Shown here: positions 12,736 through 22,727 of the stretch, piece after piece
How the letters are laid out: every line of letters begins with the position of its first letter
Position numbering within the stretch: the stretch's first letter is position 1
From: Gammaproteobacteria bacterium
Lineage (GTDB): Bacteria; Pseudomonadota; Gammaproteobacteria; Pseudomonadales; Azotimanducaceae
DNA: 64,000 bases
Assembly: GCA_002689445.1 (NCBI GenBank)
Contig: NZGC01000077.1
Span: 58,999 to 122,998 of the forward strand
Reading direction: 5' to 3'
The notes under the pieces: model-generated
Database searches by the model: none
Told to the model about the DNA's origin: nothing
What the model saw: only the letters and a program-made list of their open reading frames with translations
Translations under genes and position numbers: made by a program

Positions 12736-12812
12736 TGGTAGGAACGGTCGGATTCGAACCGACGACCCTCGCCTTGTCGAGGCGATGCTCTAACCAACTG
12801 AGCTACGTTCCT
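12736..12812 (-). tRNA. tRNA-Val (GAC), with C at position 33
   Basis: A 77-nt cloverleaf with a perfect acceptor stem (AGGAACG with CGTTCCT), D-arm GCTC-GAGC, T-arm GTCGG-TTCGAAT-CCGAC and encoded CCA. The anticodon arm TCGCC-TCGACAA-GGCGA gives anticodon GAC at 34-36, so it is tRNA-Val. The base before the anticodon is C, whereas U33 is almost universal. A tRNA-Val next to thrS is known in pseudomonads. Confidence 0.92.
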
Positions 12813-12959
12813 ATTGTCCTGTGCACATGCTTCACCTACTGGTCGCACCATCAGCGATGCACCCCTTAAGCCTGCACGCCGGTTTCCTAGAGGAGTATCG
12901 GGTGGCCTTCCGCAATGTGCTTGCAAGGCGCGCAATATACCAAATTCATCATTGGATGC

Positions 12960-14984
12960 CTAGGTTCGAACAAACTGATCTCGCAGTTGCTCGATTTTGT
13001 CTCGAACTTTTGCGGCGGCTTCGAATTCTAAGTCCTTTGCCAACGCGAACATTTCCTTCTCGAGGGCGACAATATTTTTCTCCACGGCTTCGGTAGAGGC
13101 AAATACTTCGTCACTCAGCTGCACTCGTTTTGCCTTGCCTGTTTGACTACGCTTCGACTTAGCACCTTTTGAGTCAGGGCTTCGTGCACCTTCCATAATG
13201 TCAGCGACATCGGTTTGAACACTGACGGGCTGGATACCATGCGTTTTATTGAATTCCTCTTGTTTTGCTCTCCGCCGTTCGGTCTCATCAATTGCGCGCC
13301 GCATCGAATTGGTGATCTGATCGCCGTAAAGAATTGCCTTGCCTTGAAGGTTTCGAGCTGCTCGCCCAATGGTCTGAATCAGAGAGCGGTCAGAGCGTAG
13401 GAATCCTTCTTTATCTGCGTCTAAAATTGCGACCAGGGACACCTCTGGCATATCCAGACCCTCCCGCAGCAAATTGATGCCCACCAACACGTCGAATTCA
13501 CCCAACCGCAGGTCACGAATGATCTCGACCCGCTCGACGGTATCGATATCAGAATGCAAATAGCGGACTCGAACACCATTCTCGTCGAGATAATCCGTCA
13601 AGTCTTCGGCCATCCGCTTTGTCAAAGTTGTGATTAAGACCCGCTCGGACGCAGCGACTCTCAACCTGATCTCACCAAGAACATCATCAACTTGCGTTTT
13701 CGCGGGCCGGACTTCTATCGCTGGATCGACCAAACCGGTGGGTCTAACCACTTGCTCCACCACCTGGCCCACTCTTTCGTTCTCGTAAGGGCCGGGCGTT
13801 GCCGACACATAAATGGCTTGGGGCGCCCGCGCCTCCCACTCTTCAAATTGTAAAGGCCGATTATCCAGGGCGGACGGTAAACGAAAGCCAAACTCGACAA
13901 GCGTTTGCTTACGAGCACGATCACCCTTAAACATAGCGCCAATCTGGGGAATTGAAACGTGAGACTCGTCAATAATTAGCAGTGCATCGTCGGGCAAATA
14001 ATCGTATAAAGTCGGCGGTGCCTCACCGGCTGCGCGACCGGATAAATAGCGAGAGTAGTTTTCGATGCCATTGCAATACCCCAGCTCTTTGATCATCTCG
14101 AGATCATACCGAGTGCGCTGTTCGAGGCGCTGAGCCTCGACCAGTTTATTATTGTCCTGAAGTTGCTTAAGACGGACTTGGAGCTCTGCCTTGATCAAAT
14201 CAATGGATCGCTCCATGGTCTCTCTTGGAGTGACATAGTGGCTCTTGGGAAAAATTGTAATTCTCGGTACTTTTCGTATCACCGCACCCGTCAGGGGATC
14301 GAACAAAGTAATTTGTTCGATCTCGTCATCAAACAACTCGATCCTGATGGCTTGCTTGTCGGACTCGGCCGGAAAAATATCTATCACATCGCCTTTGACT
14401 CGATAGGTCGCGCGACGCAACTCAAGATCGTTGCGAGTATATTGCAACTCCGCCAATCGCCGTAGAATAAATCGCTGATCAACGCGATCACCTCGATCGA
14501 GATGCATCACCATTTGTAAATAAGCTTCTGGATCTCCGAGCCCGTAAATACTCGACACCGAGGCCACCACCAACGCATCTCGTCGCTCTAAAAGCGCTTT
14601 GGTTGCTGAAAGCCGCATTTGCTCGATGTGATCGTTAATGGCAGCATCTTTTTCGATATAAGTATCAGACGAGGGCACATAAGCTTCTGGCTGATAATAA
14701 TCATAGTAGGAGACGAAGTACTCGACCGAGTTATTTGGAAAAAATGCCTTGAACTCACCATAGAGTTGCGCCGCCAAGGTCTTGTTTGGTGCCATCACCA
14801 AAGTTGGTCTTTGCACGGCCGCCACCACGTTTGCCACGGTGTAAGTTTTGCCTGATCCCGTCACACCCAACAGCATTTGCGAAGCTAAGCCCGAGTCAAT
14901 CCCCTCCACCAAAGAGGCGATAGCAGCAGGTTGATCACCCGCGGGAGAAAACTTTGAAACCACCTGAAAGGGCGTTGACTTCAT
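12960..14984 (-). CDS. uvrB: Excinuclease ABC subunit UvrB
   Basis: A 674-residue UvrB, normal length. The Walker A motif is GVTGSGKT (near residue 40). The damage-binding beta-hairpin region follows ([22 protein letters not shown]), then the helicase motifs DESHVS and IGRAARN, and the C-terminal UVR domain ([25 protein letters not shown]) that contacts UvrC. It loads damaged DNA from UvrA and positions the UvrC cuts in nucleotide excision repair. It stands alone between tRNA-Val and tRNA-Asn on the minus strand. Confidence 0.98.
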   Translation of the reverse strand: MKSTPFQVVSKFSPAGDQPAAIASLVEGIDSGLASQMLLGVTGSGKTYTVANVVAAVQRPTLVMAPNKTLAAQLYGEFKAFFPNNSVEYFVSYYDYYQPEAYVPSSDTYIEKDAAINDHIEQMRLSATKALLERRDALVVASVSSIYGLGDPEAYLQMVMHLDRGDRVDQRFILRRLAELQYTRNDLELRRATYRVKGDVIDIFPAESDKQAIRIELFDDEIEQITLFDPLTGAVIRKVPRITIFPKSHYVTPRETMERSIDLIKAELQVRLKQLQDNNKLVEAQRLEQRTRYDLEMIKELGYCNGIENYSRYLSGRAAGEAPPTLYDYLPDDALLIIDESHVSIPQIGAMFKGDRARKQTLVEFGFRLPSALDNRPLQFEEWEARAPQAIYVSATPGPYENERVGQVVEQVVRPTGLVDPAIEVRPAKTQVDDVLGEIRLRVAASERVLITTLTKRMAEDLTDYLDENGVRVRYLHSDIDTVERVEIIRDLRLGEFDVLVGINLLREGLDMPEVSLVAILDADKEGFLRSDRSLIQTIGRAARNLQGKAILYGDQITNSMRRAIDETERRRAKQEEFNKTHGIQPVSVQTDVADIMEGARSPDSKGAKSKRSQTGKAKRVQLSDEVFASTEAVEKNIVALEKEMFALAKDLEFEAAAKVRDKIEQLRDQFVRT

Positions 14985-15098
14985 GCATCAAACCGAACTG
15001 ATCCTAAGACTCACTATTATGCCTTAAGTATCCGCCCAATGTGCGTTGATCGGATTGACGCTGCGGCCCTATCCCCGTAGAATCGCTTCCTCCAATGA

Positions 15099-15174
15099 TC
15101 CCCGATAGCTCAGTTGGTAGAGCAAATGACTGTTAATCATTGGGTCCCTGGTTCGAGCCCAGGTCGGGGAGCCA
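15099..15174 (+). tRNA. tRNA-Asn (GTT)
   Basis: A 76-nt cloverleaf with acceptor TCCCCGA/TCGGGGA, discriminator G and encoded CCA. The anticodon arm AATGA-CTGTTAA-TCATT gives anticodon GTT. It is on the plus strand, opposite to its neighbours. Confidence 0.96.
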
Positions 15175-15179
15175 TACAC

Positions 15180-15207
15180 ATCAAGGCCTGCGATTGCAGG
15201 CCTTGAT
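15180..15207 (+). terminator. Perfect 12-bp hairpin after tRNA-Asn
   Basis: A perfect inverted repeat with arms 15180-15191 and 15196-15207 and loop GATT lies six bases after the tRNA-Asn CCA end. The stem is GC-rich in the centre. It lacks the following T-run of a classical intrinsic terminator (the next bases are CGTTATGGG), so it may end transcription weakly or mark 3' processing. Confidence 0.6.
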
Positions 15208-15325
15208 CGTTATGGGAAGCTCACTTGGGTAACCCCCGATTTTTACGGACCCAGACTCGGCCAAAGCCTTGCTACGGCGTGCCTCCGGTCATGAGGGTGG
15301 TTGAGCCCATCTTCTCTCGATCGCC

Positions 15326-15664
15326 TCACTCTCGTTCCTCTGATTCTCGATCATCTAGGCGAATCCGGTGGGCATTTCGCTCTACGGTTCTCAAGCCAAC
15401 TCCCTTAACCGCCGAGAGCTCTTCCGCCGAGAAAAATCGACCATAGCGGGTTCGATATTCAACAATGGCTTTCGCTCGCCGCAAACCGATACCTTCAAGC
15501 GTCGCGGCTATAGTTGCCGCATCAGCTTGGTTAATATTCACAACTTCGATACTCGCCTCGAGGTTATTCCGAAGCTTACCTTCCGTTTCTGCTTGGACAA
15601 GGCCACTTGTCAAAAAAAGATAAAAGCTCGCCATCCAAAGCGCCTTAGCTGGGTTGATCAACAT
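15326..15664 (-). CDS. ComEA-like helix-hairpin-helix protein, exported
   Basis: A 112-residue protein with an N-terminal signal peptide (about residues 1-25, hydrophobic LWMASFYLFLTSGLVQA) and a C-terminal ComEA-type helix-hairpin-helix domain (VVNINQADAATIAATLEGIGLRRAKAIVEYR and AVKGVGLRTVERN). Family members bind double-stranded DNA without sequence preference; ComEA acts in DNA uptake at the membrane or periplasm. No other competence gene is in this window, so uptake is not shown. The ATG at 15664 has AAGGAG about seven bases upstream; a longer frame upstream is not needed. Confidence 0.82.
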   Translation of the reverse strand: MLINPAKALWMASFYLFLTSGLVQAETEGKLRNNLEASIEVVNINQADAATIAATLEGIGLRRAKAIVEYRTRYGRFFSAEELSAVKGVGLRTVERNAHRIRLDDRESEERE

Positions 15665-16139
15665 CAACGTCTCCTTAAGTAAATTTACAGGTAATAGCCC
15701 AATGCGACGACTTTGACATCTGACGGCCACATTAGACGGCCCACCTTAGGCGATCCCAGCGAATGCTTTGTACACTTGAATCATTCGCTGTTGTGAGCCA
15801 TGCGCTTCAGCAGGGTGAGGGCATAGCTTTCAAGGCTAGCGTGATTGGCCTGACTTGCCAGGGCCTAGCCAAGCCTCCCTGGCATCGGCGAGCCCGGAAC
15901 GGCTGGCCGGCCATCCAGTTGAATACGGATCCTGCCATTCGCAACCGCATAACCCTATTGATTGGCCGACGATTGGCCGACGCGATCGCGCTTGAGTTCC
16001 TAGGTTGTTGGGTCCTTGACGTGCTGAGTAGACCGGCATGAGATCGACACGGGTGCGAGGTGGCGAGCAGCGCATTAGGCTGAAGCGGCCATCCGATTTA
16101 ACACGTGAGCCCCACCGCTAGGACTTACGTTGCCCGCGC
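15665..16139. other. Intergenic region between lapB and the ComEA-like gene
   Basis: About 475 bp without a recognised gene. Frames at 15763-16041 (plus) and 15836-16075 (minus) are open but lie on top of each other, lack ribosome-binding sites and resemble nothing known. An exact 11-bp tandem duplication (GATTGGCCGAC twice) lies at 15960-15981. Confidence 0.4.
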
Positions 16140-17291
16140 CTAGTCCGAGTCTTGACCCAATAGGGGCTCTATCGACGCCCATTCACGACAACTTGGGCAA
16201 TGCCAACGCATCCGCTTACCTTCGAAACCGCAATCATTACAGCGATAGCCCGGCTTTTCTTTGACCATGGCTTCCGCAAAGTCCTTCAAGAGCGTCAAGT
16301 TGTGCGCTAATCGACCCTCGGCATGAACCAAGTTGATCTCAATCAGCTCAACGAAACCTCGTAAACTCGGGTTAACCTGCATTTGGTTAGCAATGAATCG
16401 CGCCAAGGCCTCCGAACCCTCTTGCTCCTCGATCACTTGTCCCAAGGCTAACACCACAACCATCGCCGGTGTCTGCTCCAAACACTGAGTCAGGTATTGA
16501 CGGTACCCATCAGGATCCGCCAATAATTGGTAAGCTGACTTCAATGGCAGTAATGATTCACTGACGTAGATCGGATTCTGCACCAGGACTCGCTCAAAAT
16601 GACGCACCGCGGCTTTTGCATCTTGATTTGAGAGGGACACTTGGCCCTGAAGCAAGCTGACCCGGGGATTACTGGCGTTATGGCCAATGGCTTTGGTGAG
16701 ATGGTCTGTTGCCGCCTCGATATTGTCTTCGGCAATCGCAAGTTCAGCCAATTCGCAGCAGTAATGAGAGATTGCATTCTCAATCTTACTTTCTTGCGCT
16801 CCGCCGGTCACTTGTTGGGCGATCTCTATCGCCCTATACCAGTCACGCTCTTGCTCATAGACTTGCAACGCAACCTTTAAGCTCTCACTTCTGTACTCAG
16901 GATTTTCCTCAGCCAAGTTCATGGACATCGTTTCAGCACGATCCAGCAATCCCGCTTGAAGGTAATCTCTGGCAAGCTCAATCTGCACCATGTTGCGAGT
17001 TGCCCGATCAAGCCTTGCTTTGTTCAATACACTTTCATGCACAAAAACTGCTTTTTCAAGCTCACCGCGCCGACGCAACAACCCCCCCAAGGCTAGGTGA
17101 GTATCGATGCTGTCTTTTTCAAAATCGAGCTCTGTTACCAACGTGGCAACTGCCTGATCTGGCTCGTCATTCAGAAGGTGCCTAAGCCCCATTTCATAGT
17201 AATGGCTCCGCTTACGCTCCCGGCGACCCAGAAACCAGCCCAAACCAACTGCTCCCAAGACCAGGAAGACCAAAAGCCCCCCGTCAATCAT
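16140..17291 (-). CDS. lapB: Lipopolysaccharide assembly protein B (YciM)
   Basis: A 383-residue membrane-anchored TPR protein (E. coli 389). It has an N-terminal transmembrane helix (about residues 4-22), then RRERKRSHYYEMGLRHLLNDEPDQA and a run of TPR repeats, and ends with a rubredoxin-like metal site (CNDCGF...CPSC, about residues 352-372). LapB promotes FtsH-dependent turnover of LpxC, so it sets LPS synthesis, and works with LapA. It lies downstream of lapA, ihfB and rpsA, the conserved order. Confidence 0.96.
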   Translation of the reverse strand: MIDGGLLVFLVLGAVGLGWFLGRRERKRSHYYEMGLRHLLNDEPDQAVATLVTELDFEKDSIDTHLALGGLLRRRGELEKAVFVHESVLNKARLDRATRNMVQIELARDYLQAGLLDRAETMSMNLAEENPEYRSESLKVALQVYEQERDWYRAIEIAQQVTGGAQESKIENAISHYCCELAELAIAEDNIEAATDHLTKAIGHNASNPRVSLLQGQVSLSNQDAKAAVRHFERVLVQNPIYVSESLLPLKSAYQLLADPDGYRQYLTQCLEQTPAMVVVLALGQVIEEQEGSEALARFIANQMQVNPSLRGFVELIEINLVHAEGRLAHNLTLLKDFAEAMVKEKPGYRCNDCGFEGKRMRWHCPSCREWASIEPLLGQDSD

Positions 17292-17432
17292 CGCAGGTAC
17301 TCACACAATGGCGTGATCCAGTTAGGTCATACCCTGGCTGCCACAAGCCGATACCCCCACAACGCTGGCGCCGTGGCATCTTGATCTGAATCGAACTTTG
17401 ATCCTCACAATTATTTCGGTGACCCAGCATGC

Positions 17433-17660
17433 TTATCTCCCTCGCCTAACCCACCAATGTGCCACTGAGGACCAGACATTTCCGAGCGTTAGCCCGACCA
17501 AAAAAGTACCCACCAGCCACCAGGACAACGGCAACTCGGGAGACTTCAGAGAGATCAATTGCAAAGAGACCAAGCTACTGTTTTCGGTCGCCAATACAAA
17601 CAGCAGGAGAAAGAGCACCAGGAGCACTAATTTAAACACGGTGCGTTTTAACCAAGTCAT
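17433..17660 (-). CDS. lapA: Lipopolysaccharide assembly protein A (YciS/LapA family)
   Basis: A small membrane protein, 75 residues from the ATG at 17660. It has two hydrophobic helices (about residues 7-23 and 43-61) joined by a segment with the family's ATENSSLVSLQLI, and a basic end (HWWVRRGR). The chosen start fits the usual short cytoplasmic N-terminus; a codon 19 residues earlier would add an atypical leader. Shorter than E. coli LapA (102), lacking its C-terminal tail. Role: with LapB in control of LPS assembly. Confidence 0.85.
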   Translation of the reverse strand: MTWLKRTVFKLVLLVLFLLLFVLATENSSLVSLQLISLKSPELPLSWWLVGTFLVGLTLGNVWSSVAHWWVRRGR

Positions 17661-17740
17661 CGCATCACTACCTTTCAGCCATCGCAAGCACCAACCTAAG
17701 GCAAGGAACCGTGACAATCAAGGCGTGCAGAGCTTTGTAC

Positions 17741-18037
17741 TCAGTCTGCTGGATTCAGAGAACTGTTGACTCGCTCGCGGAGTTCCTTACCCGGTTTGAA
17801 ATGAGGAACGTACTTTCCAGGTAAGGATACCGACTCCCCGGATTTTGGGTTTCGCCCAACCCTAGGCGCCCGATAATGCAGTGAAAAACTGCCGAAGCCA
17901 CGTATCTCGATGCGCTCGCCTCGGGCGAGCGCATCGGACATGTGGTCAAGAATCATCTTAACGGCCAATTCCATATCCTTGGCTGTGAGTTGGCTTTGCG
18001 AGGCCGCCAACTTCTCGATGAGTTCTGATTTCGTCAT
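17741..18037 (-). CDS. ihfB: Integration host factor subunit beta
   Basis: A 98-residue HU/IHF protein (E. coli 94). Beta-type features are the [17 protein letters not shown] start, [24 protein letters not shown] arm and [15 protein letters not shown] tail. It pairs with IhfA (5629-5937). It begins seven bases after rpsA and is presumably co-transcribed with it, the usual arrangement. Confidence 0.97.
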   Translation of the reverse strand: MTKSELIEKLAASQSQLTAKDMELAVKMILDHMSDALARGERIEIRGFGSFSLHYRAPRVGRNPKSGESVSLPGKYVPHFKPGKELRERVNSSLNPAD

Positions 18038-18044
18038 CGCTTAC

Positions 18045-19736
18045 TTATTCCGCGTCAGAGGCAGCTTTGCCCTGCTCTTGCTTAATAAGATCACCCAGCG
18101 TTGCGGGTGTTACCGCCGCAACCTCCCGCTCACGATGCTCTTTGACTGCAGTCTGCTCATCTGCAATATCCTTCGCTTTTACCGACACGGTAAGACCGCG
18201 ATTTTTTCGGTCGACGTTAACGATTTTAACCTCGACTTCGTCGCCGACAGAAAGTGCCGTTCTAGCATCAGAAACGTGATCAATTGAGAGGTCACTGGCT
18301 TTCAGTAGCGCTTCGACATCATCTGCCATCTGCAGAATCGCTTGCTTAGCATCCACTTCTTTGACCGTGCCTTTAACAATAGAACCCTTGTCGTTTACAG
18401 CAACGTAGTCGGAGAAAGGGTCTTGTTCTAGCTGCTTGAGACCGAGCGAAATTCGCTCCCGCTCTGGATCGATTGCAAGAATCACCGTCTCTATTTCGTC
18501 GCCCTTAGTAAATCGTCGGACCGCCTGCTCGCCAGGTTCATTCCATGAGATATCAGACAGATGGACCAAGCCATCAATCTCACCCTCAAGACCGATGAAA
18601 ATACCGAAATCCGTGATCGACTTGATGTAACCTTTGATGCGATCCCCTTTACTGTGCAGCGCCGAGAAATCTTCCCAAGGGTTACCCTTACACTGCTTAA
18701 TACCGAGCGAAATGCGGCGGCGCTCTTCGTCGATATCGAGAACCATCACCTCGACTTCATCACCCACTTGGACCACTTTGGATGGGTGAATATTGCGATT
18801 CGTCCAGTCCATTTCCGACACATGCACAAGCCCTTCGACACCCTCTTCAAGCTCTGCAAAACAACCATAATCGGTTAAGTTAGTGACCTTCGCCATGGTA
18901 CGAGCACCTTCAGGATAGCGCCTCGTAATTGCAACCCATGGGTCTTCACCCAACTGCTTGAGACCCAATGACACTCGATTCCGATCGCGATCGAACTTAA
19001 GCACCTTGACGTCAATTTCATCCCCTACCGCAACAATTTCGCTCGGATGCTTAATGCGCTTCCAGGACATGTCCGTAATGTGCAACAGACCATCAATACC
19101 GCCCAAGTCCACAAAAGCCCCATAATCCGTCAGGTTCTTAACGATACCCTTGAGCTCATGGCCTTCTTGCAAGTTCTTCAGTAATTCTTCACGTTCTACG
19201 CTGTTTTCAGCCTCTAGCACAGATCGCCGTGAGACCACCACGTTATTACGCTTCTGATCAAGCTTGATCACTTTAAAATCTAAGGTCTGACCTTCTAACT
19301 GCTCGTTATCTCGCAGTGGCCTGACATCAACCAACGATCCCGGCAAAAACGCGCGAATGTCTCTAATTTCGACGGTGAATCCACCTTTCACTCGGCCGCT
19401 GATATAACCTTGAATGACCTCTTGGTCTTCGTAGACCTTTTCAAGGACTTCCCACGATTCATTACGCTTGGCTTTTTCGCGAGACAATTTGGTTTCACCA
19501 AATCCGTCGTCGACAGCGTCCATTGCGACTTTAACCGCCGCGCCAACTTCTATTTCTAGCTCGCCTTTCTCATTCAAGAACTGACTTCGAGGAATGACAC
19601 CCTCGGATTTGAGACCGGCGTGCACCGTTACCCATTCTGAATCAATATCAACCACAACACCGGTGATGATTGACCCTGATTTCAATTCAACTGTTTTTAA
19701 ACTTTCTTCAAATAGTTCTGCAAAACTCTCGCTCAT
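18045..19736 (-). CDS. rpsA: 30S ribosomal protein S1
   Basis: A 563-residue S1 with six S1 RNA-binding repeats, as in E. coli (557). The repeats are marked by recurring segments such as [49 protein letters not shown] and [26 protein letters not shown]. Repeats 1-2 bind the ribosome through S2; 3-6 bind mRNA leaders and bring them to the 30S. It ends with an acidic/Ala-rich tail. It follows cmk by 65 bp and precedes ihfB. Confidence 0.98.
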   Translation of the reverse strand: MSESFAELFEESLKTVELKSGSIITGVVVDIDSEWVTVHAGLKSEGVIPRSQFLNEKGELEIEVGAAVKVAMDAVDDGFGETKLSREKAKRNESWEVLEKVYEDQEVIQGYISGRVKGGFTVEIRDIRAFLPGSLVDVRPLRDNEQLEGQTLDFKVIKLDQKRNNVVVSRRSVLEAENSVEREELLKNLQEGHELKGIVKNLTDYGAFVDLGGIDGLLHITDMSWKRIKHPSEIVAVGDEIDVKVLKFDRDRNRVSLGLKQLGEDPWVAITRRYPEGARTMAKVTNLTDYGCFAELEEGVEGLVHVSEMDWTNRNIHPSKVVQVGDEVEVMVLDIDEERRRISLGIKQCKGNPWEDFSALHSKGDRIKGYIKSITDFGIFIGLEGEIDGLVHLSDISWNEPGEQAVRRFTKGDEIETVILAIDPERERISLGLKQLEQDPFSDYVAVNDKGSIVKGTVKEVDAKQAILQMADDVEALLKASDLSIDHVSDARTALSVGDEVEVKIVNVDRKNRGLTVSVKAKDIADEQTAVKEHREREVAAVTPATLGDLIKQEQGKAASDAE

Positions 19737-19801
19737 TCACTTTCCTTCGAGGTCACCCTCGTCAAGTCTCCCAACTAAAGACTCGTCTCATTAATTTCGC
19801 A

Positions 19802-20509
19802 TCACTCGGCGAAGCTGTTGGCACCCAGTGATACGTTTTGTTCGACCACTTCCCAGACCGCCTCGTGCACTGCGTCGAGACTCAGTGCTGAACTGTCTAG
19901 AATGATCGCATCTTCTGCAGGCTTCAAAGGCGCAACAAGTCGACTCGCGTCTCGGGCATCTCGCTCTCGAATACTCTCCAGAAGGGCGGCAAGGCTAACA
20001 TCCATACCCTTATTTTTCAACTGCTTATAACGCCGCTCGGCACGTACTTCAGCGCTCGCGGTAAGAAATATTTTGACTGCTGCATCAGTAAAAATCACCG
20101 TACCCATATCCCGACCATCCGCAATCAAACCCGGCGCCTTTCGAAATGCACGCTGCAATTGCGCGAGTCCGTCTCGAACACTTGGCATTGAGGCAACCCG
20201 CGATGCATCAACTCCTGCGGCATCCGTTCGTATTTCATCCGTCACTTCTTGGCCACGCAGCAGGACCTGAAAAGGTTCCGGCCCTGAGGAGGCAGGTAAA
20301 AATGCCACCTCTAAATGTGCCGCAACATCGGCAATGTGTTCCTCACGGTCTAAATCGATCCCGTCTCGCCGAGCGGCGAGCCCTACCAAGCGATACAACG
20401 CTCCGCTGTCTAAAATATGAAATCCTGTTTTTATTGCCAACGAATGGGTAACGGCACCTTTTCCAGCCCCACTCGGACCATCAATGGCAATTACAATGGG
20501 TTTCGACAC
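19802..20509 (-). CDS. cmk: Cytidylate kinase (GTG start)
   Basis: A 235-residue kinase that phosphorylates CMP and dCMP to the diphosphates. The P-loop is IDGPSGAGKGAV (residues about 8-19), the CMP-binding insert is present (TDAAGVDASRVASMP), and the lid region has GRDMGTVIFTDAAVKIFLTAS. An in-frame start 33 codons upstream exists, but GTG at 20509 gives the usual short N-terminus and has AAGGAG about seven bases upstream, so it is used. In many gammaproteobacteria aroA lies between tyrA and cmk; it is missing here. Confidence 0.95.
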   Translation of the reverse strand: MSKPIVIAIDGPSGAGKGAVTHSLAIKTGFHILDSGALYRLVGLAARRDGIDLDREEHIADVAAHLEVAFLPASSGPEPFQVLLRGQEVTDEIRTDAAGVDASRVASMPSVRDGLAQLQRAFRKAPGLIADGRDMGTVIFTDAAVKIFLTASAEVRAERRYKQLKNKGMDVSLAALLESIRERDARDASRLVAPLKPAEDAIILDSSALSLDAVHEAVWEVVEQNVSLGANSFAE

Positions 20510-20754
20510 TTTCGTTCTCCTTCGCCTATAGCAATCAACACTGTTGTGCTGGCACCCTGGTACTCGACGTTTTGTGTTCGCGGCATCAACCCCGCCGCCG
20601 CTGATCAATTGCTAAGCTCGGATTTCCCATCGGTTCTCCGATGCGCCACATTCATGGCTATCTTTATTGGTGGCTATCTTGAGTGATGCCAATCTTTCGC
20701 AAGTTGCGAACGTTAACCTTCGAGTCTTACCCACGATCTTGCCCTGCTTCAGTC

Positions 20755-21627
20755 CTATGGCAACTTTCGGTCGGCTTGCTGTAAATCAGCGAAATAGTCC
20801 CTCGCTGCTTTTGCTCGACTTAATTTGACCATAAGCGCGTCGGAGTCTCCGTTTTCAATCATACTTGCCGTGTCGTCTAACGCTGCAATCATCGTCTTAA
20901 GCCGTTGCAATAACGCCGTTTTGTTGGTCAGAAATATGTCGTGCCACATCTCGGGGTCGCTGGCGGCAATGCGCGAAAAATCCCTAAAACCACCCGCTGC
21001 GTACTCAAAAACTTCTCGCTCATCGCCAAACCCAGCCAACACATCAACCAAAGTGTAAGCCAATAAATGGGGTAAATGACTGGTTTGGGCAAGGACATCA
21101 TCGTGGTGTGCGACGGTCATGGTAATGACCTCTGCTCCCAGGCTTTGCCAAAGCGCTTTGACCTCGTCCAAGCATTGCGGATTCACCCCGTCGATCGGCG
21201 TCAGTATCGTTTTGTGATTCGCAAATAAATCCGCTTTTGCCGCTCGAACAGAGTGTTGCTCCGATCCAGCAATGGGATGTCCGGGCACCCAATTCCCGGG
21301 CAGACCACCCCATAGCTCTTCGGTCGCTTCTATTAATGGCACTTTCACGCTGCCGACATCGGTTACAACCCCTTGATAATCGCTCAACGCTGGAATAATC
21401 GACGCCAACTGTTTAACCGGTGTGCAAAGACAAATGATGTCAGCAACTTGGGTCAACTCCGCAATGCTATCAACAGCACTATCGATAATTCCCCGGTCTA
21501 ATGCATAGTCGAGGGCTTCGGGATCGACGTCCATCGCTACGATTCGGTTTTCAATTGAGGCTACTTTGTAGCCAAGTGCCATTGAGCCGCCAATTAACCC
21601 AAGTCCGACAATCCCCAGCACACTCAT
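20755..21627 (-). CDS. tyrA: Prephenate dehydrogenase
   Basis: A 290-residue NAD(P)-dependent dehydrogenase that converts prephenate to 4-hydroxyphenylpyruvate for tyrosine synthesis. The N-terminal dinucleotide motif is GLGLIGGSMALG, the substrate region has GHPIAGSEQHSVRAAKADLF, and the helical dimer domain has HDDVLAQTSHLPHLLAY. No chorismate mutase or ACT domain is fused; mutase comes from PheA. Its start overlaps the hisC stop as ATGA, so the pheA-hisC-tyrA trio is translationally coupled. Confidence 0.96.
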   Translation of the reverse strand: MSVLGIVGLGLIGGSMALGYKVASIENRIVAMDVDPEALDYALDRGIIDSAVDSIAELTQVADIICLCTPVKQLASIIPALSDYQGVVTDVGSVKVPLIEATEELWGGLPGNWVPGHPIAGSEQHSVRAAKADLFANHKTILTPIDGVNPQCLDEVKALWQSLGAEVITMTVAHHDDVLAQTSHLPHLLAYTLVDVLAGFGDEREVFEYAAGGFRDFSRIAASDPEMWHDIFLTNKTALLQRLKTMIAALDDTASMIENGDSDALMVKLSRAKAARDYFADLQQADRKLP

Positions 21628-22727
21628 GGCTTTGCCAGTACGCGACCTAATGCCGCCAGAAAAAACGCATTCTCCGTTTCTGTCCCGACCGACACGCGTA
21701 AATGGTTCGGCAGACCATAGACCCCGATCGGTCTGACGATCACCCCTTCTTGTAGCAAACTCTGATAGACCGGCAAGGCATCGCGACCGAGATCGAAGGT
21801 GAGAAAATTACCCACCGACGGAATCACGGGCAACTTGAAGGCCTCCAATCCGAGATTCAGCTGCTTGAGGCCATCGCGATTGACTTTGACGCCCAGTTTT
21901 ACGTGAGCGTCATCCTCAAGGGCCAGCAATCCCGCTGCTAGCGCGGTACTGTTAACATTGAATGGTTGACGAATACGGTTCATCAAATCCGCAATATCTG
22001 GATGGCTGACGGCGTAGCCCAATCTGAGCGCCGCCAATCCATAAGCCTTTGAAAAAGTACGAGTGACAATCAAGTTGGGGTATTGATCAATTAAGGTCAG
22101 TCCATTGGGGTAATCGGAATCTTCCACGTACTCTACGTAAGCTTCGTCTAGCACGACCAATACCGTTTTAGGCACTGCCGATAGAAAAGCGGTCAACTGA
22201 TCCCGCTTGACCCAGGTGCCCGTGGGGTTATTCGGATTCGCCAGAAACACCATCCGGGTTTCACTGTCGATCATTGCGAGCATCGCTTCTAGGTCCGGCG
22301 TAAAATCATCGCAGGGTACTTCCACCAGGGTTGCGCCTAAACTCGCCGTTACCAATCGATACACAACGAAAGCATGAGCGGGCACCACCGACTTTAAGCC
22401 TGGCCGGAGGAATACCCGAGCGAGCAACTCGAGCACATCGTTCGAACCGTTGCCGATCGTTAATTGATCAACGCTCACATCAAACTTTTTGGACAGGGCT
22501 GCCTTCAATTGGTAAGCACTGCCATCGGGGTAACGGGCACTCTCCGCGAGGACAACATCGAGCTCTTCCACTAATCTCGGCGTTGGACCCAAAGGATTCT
22601 CATTGCTTGCCAGCTTCACAATCTCGGTGATACCTAACTCCCGCTCCAATGCCTCAACCGGCAATCCAGGCTGATAGGGCGCCAGGCTCAAAATTCCCGG
22701 ATTTGCTGCCTCGTGGAACCAACCCAT
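21624..22727 (-). CDS. hisC: Histidinol-phosphate / aromatic aminotransferase
   Basis: A 367-residue PLP enzyme of the fold-type I aminotransferases. It begins in the HisC way (SLAPYQPGLPVEALERELG), has KLASNENPLGP, the PNNPTGTW motif near 165 and the PLP lysine in TRTFSKAYGLAALRLGY. Located between pheA and tyrA, it probably serves phenylalanine and tyrosine synthesis (transamination of phenylpyruvate and hydroxyphenylpyruvate) as well as, or instead of, histidine synthesis; this is inferred from context. It overlaps the pheA stop by one base. Confidence 0.93.
   Translation of the reverse strand: MGWFHEAANPGILSLAPYQPGLPVEALERELGITEIVKLASNENPLGPTPRLVEELDVVLAESARYPDGSAYQLKAALSKKFDVSVDQLTIGNGSNDVLELLARVFLRPGLKSVVPAHAFVVYRLVTASLGATLVEVPCDDFTPDLEAMLAMIDSETRMVFLANPNNPTGTWVKRDQLTAFLSAVPKTVLVVLDEAYVEYVEDSDYPNGLTLIDQYPNLIVTRTFSKAYGLAALRLGYAVSHPDIADLMNRIRQPFNVNSTALAAGLLALEDDAHVKLGVKVNRDGLKQLNLGLEAFKLPVIPSVGNFLTFDLGRDALPVYQSLLQEGVIVRPIGVYGLPNHLRVSVGTETENAFFLAALGRVLAKP

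Noticed and set aside
15763..16041. 92-codon frame upstream of lapB region
   Set aside because: Overlaps another open frame on the other strand, no ribosome-binding site, no likeness to known proteins.
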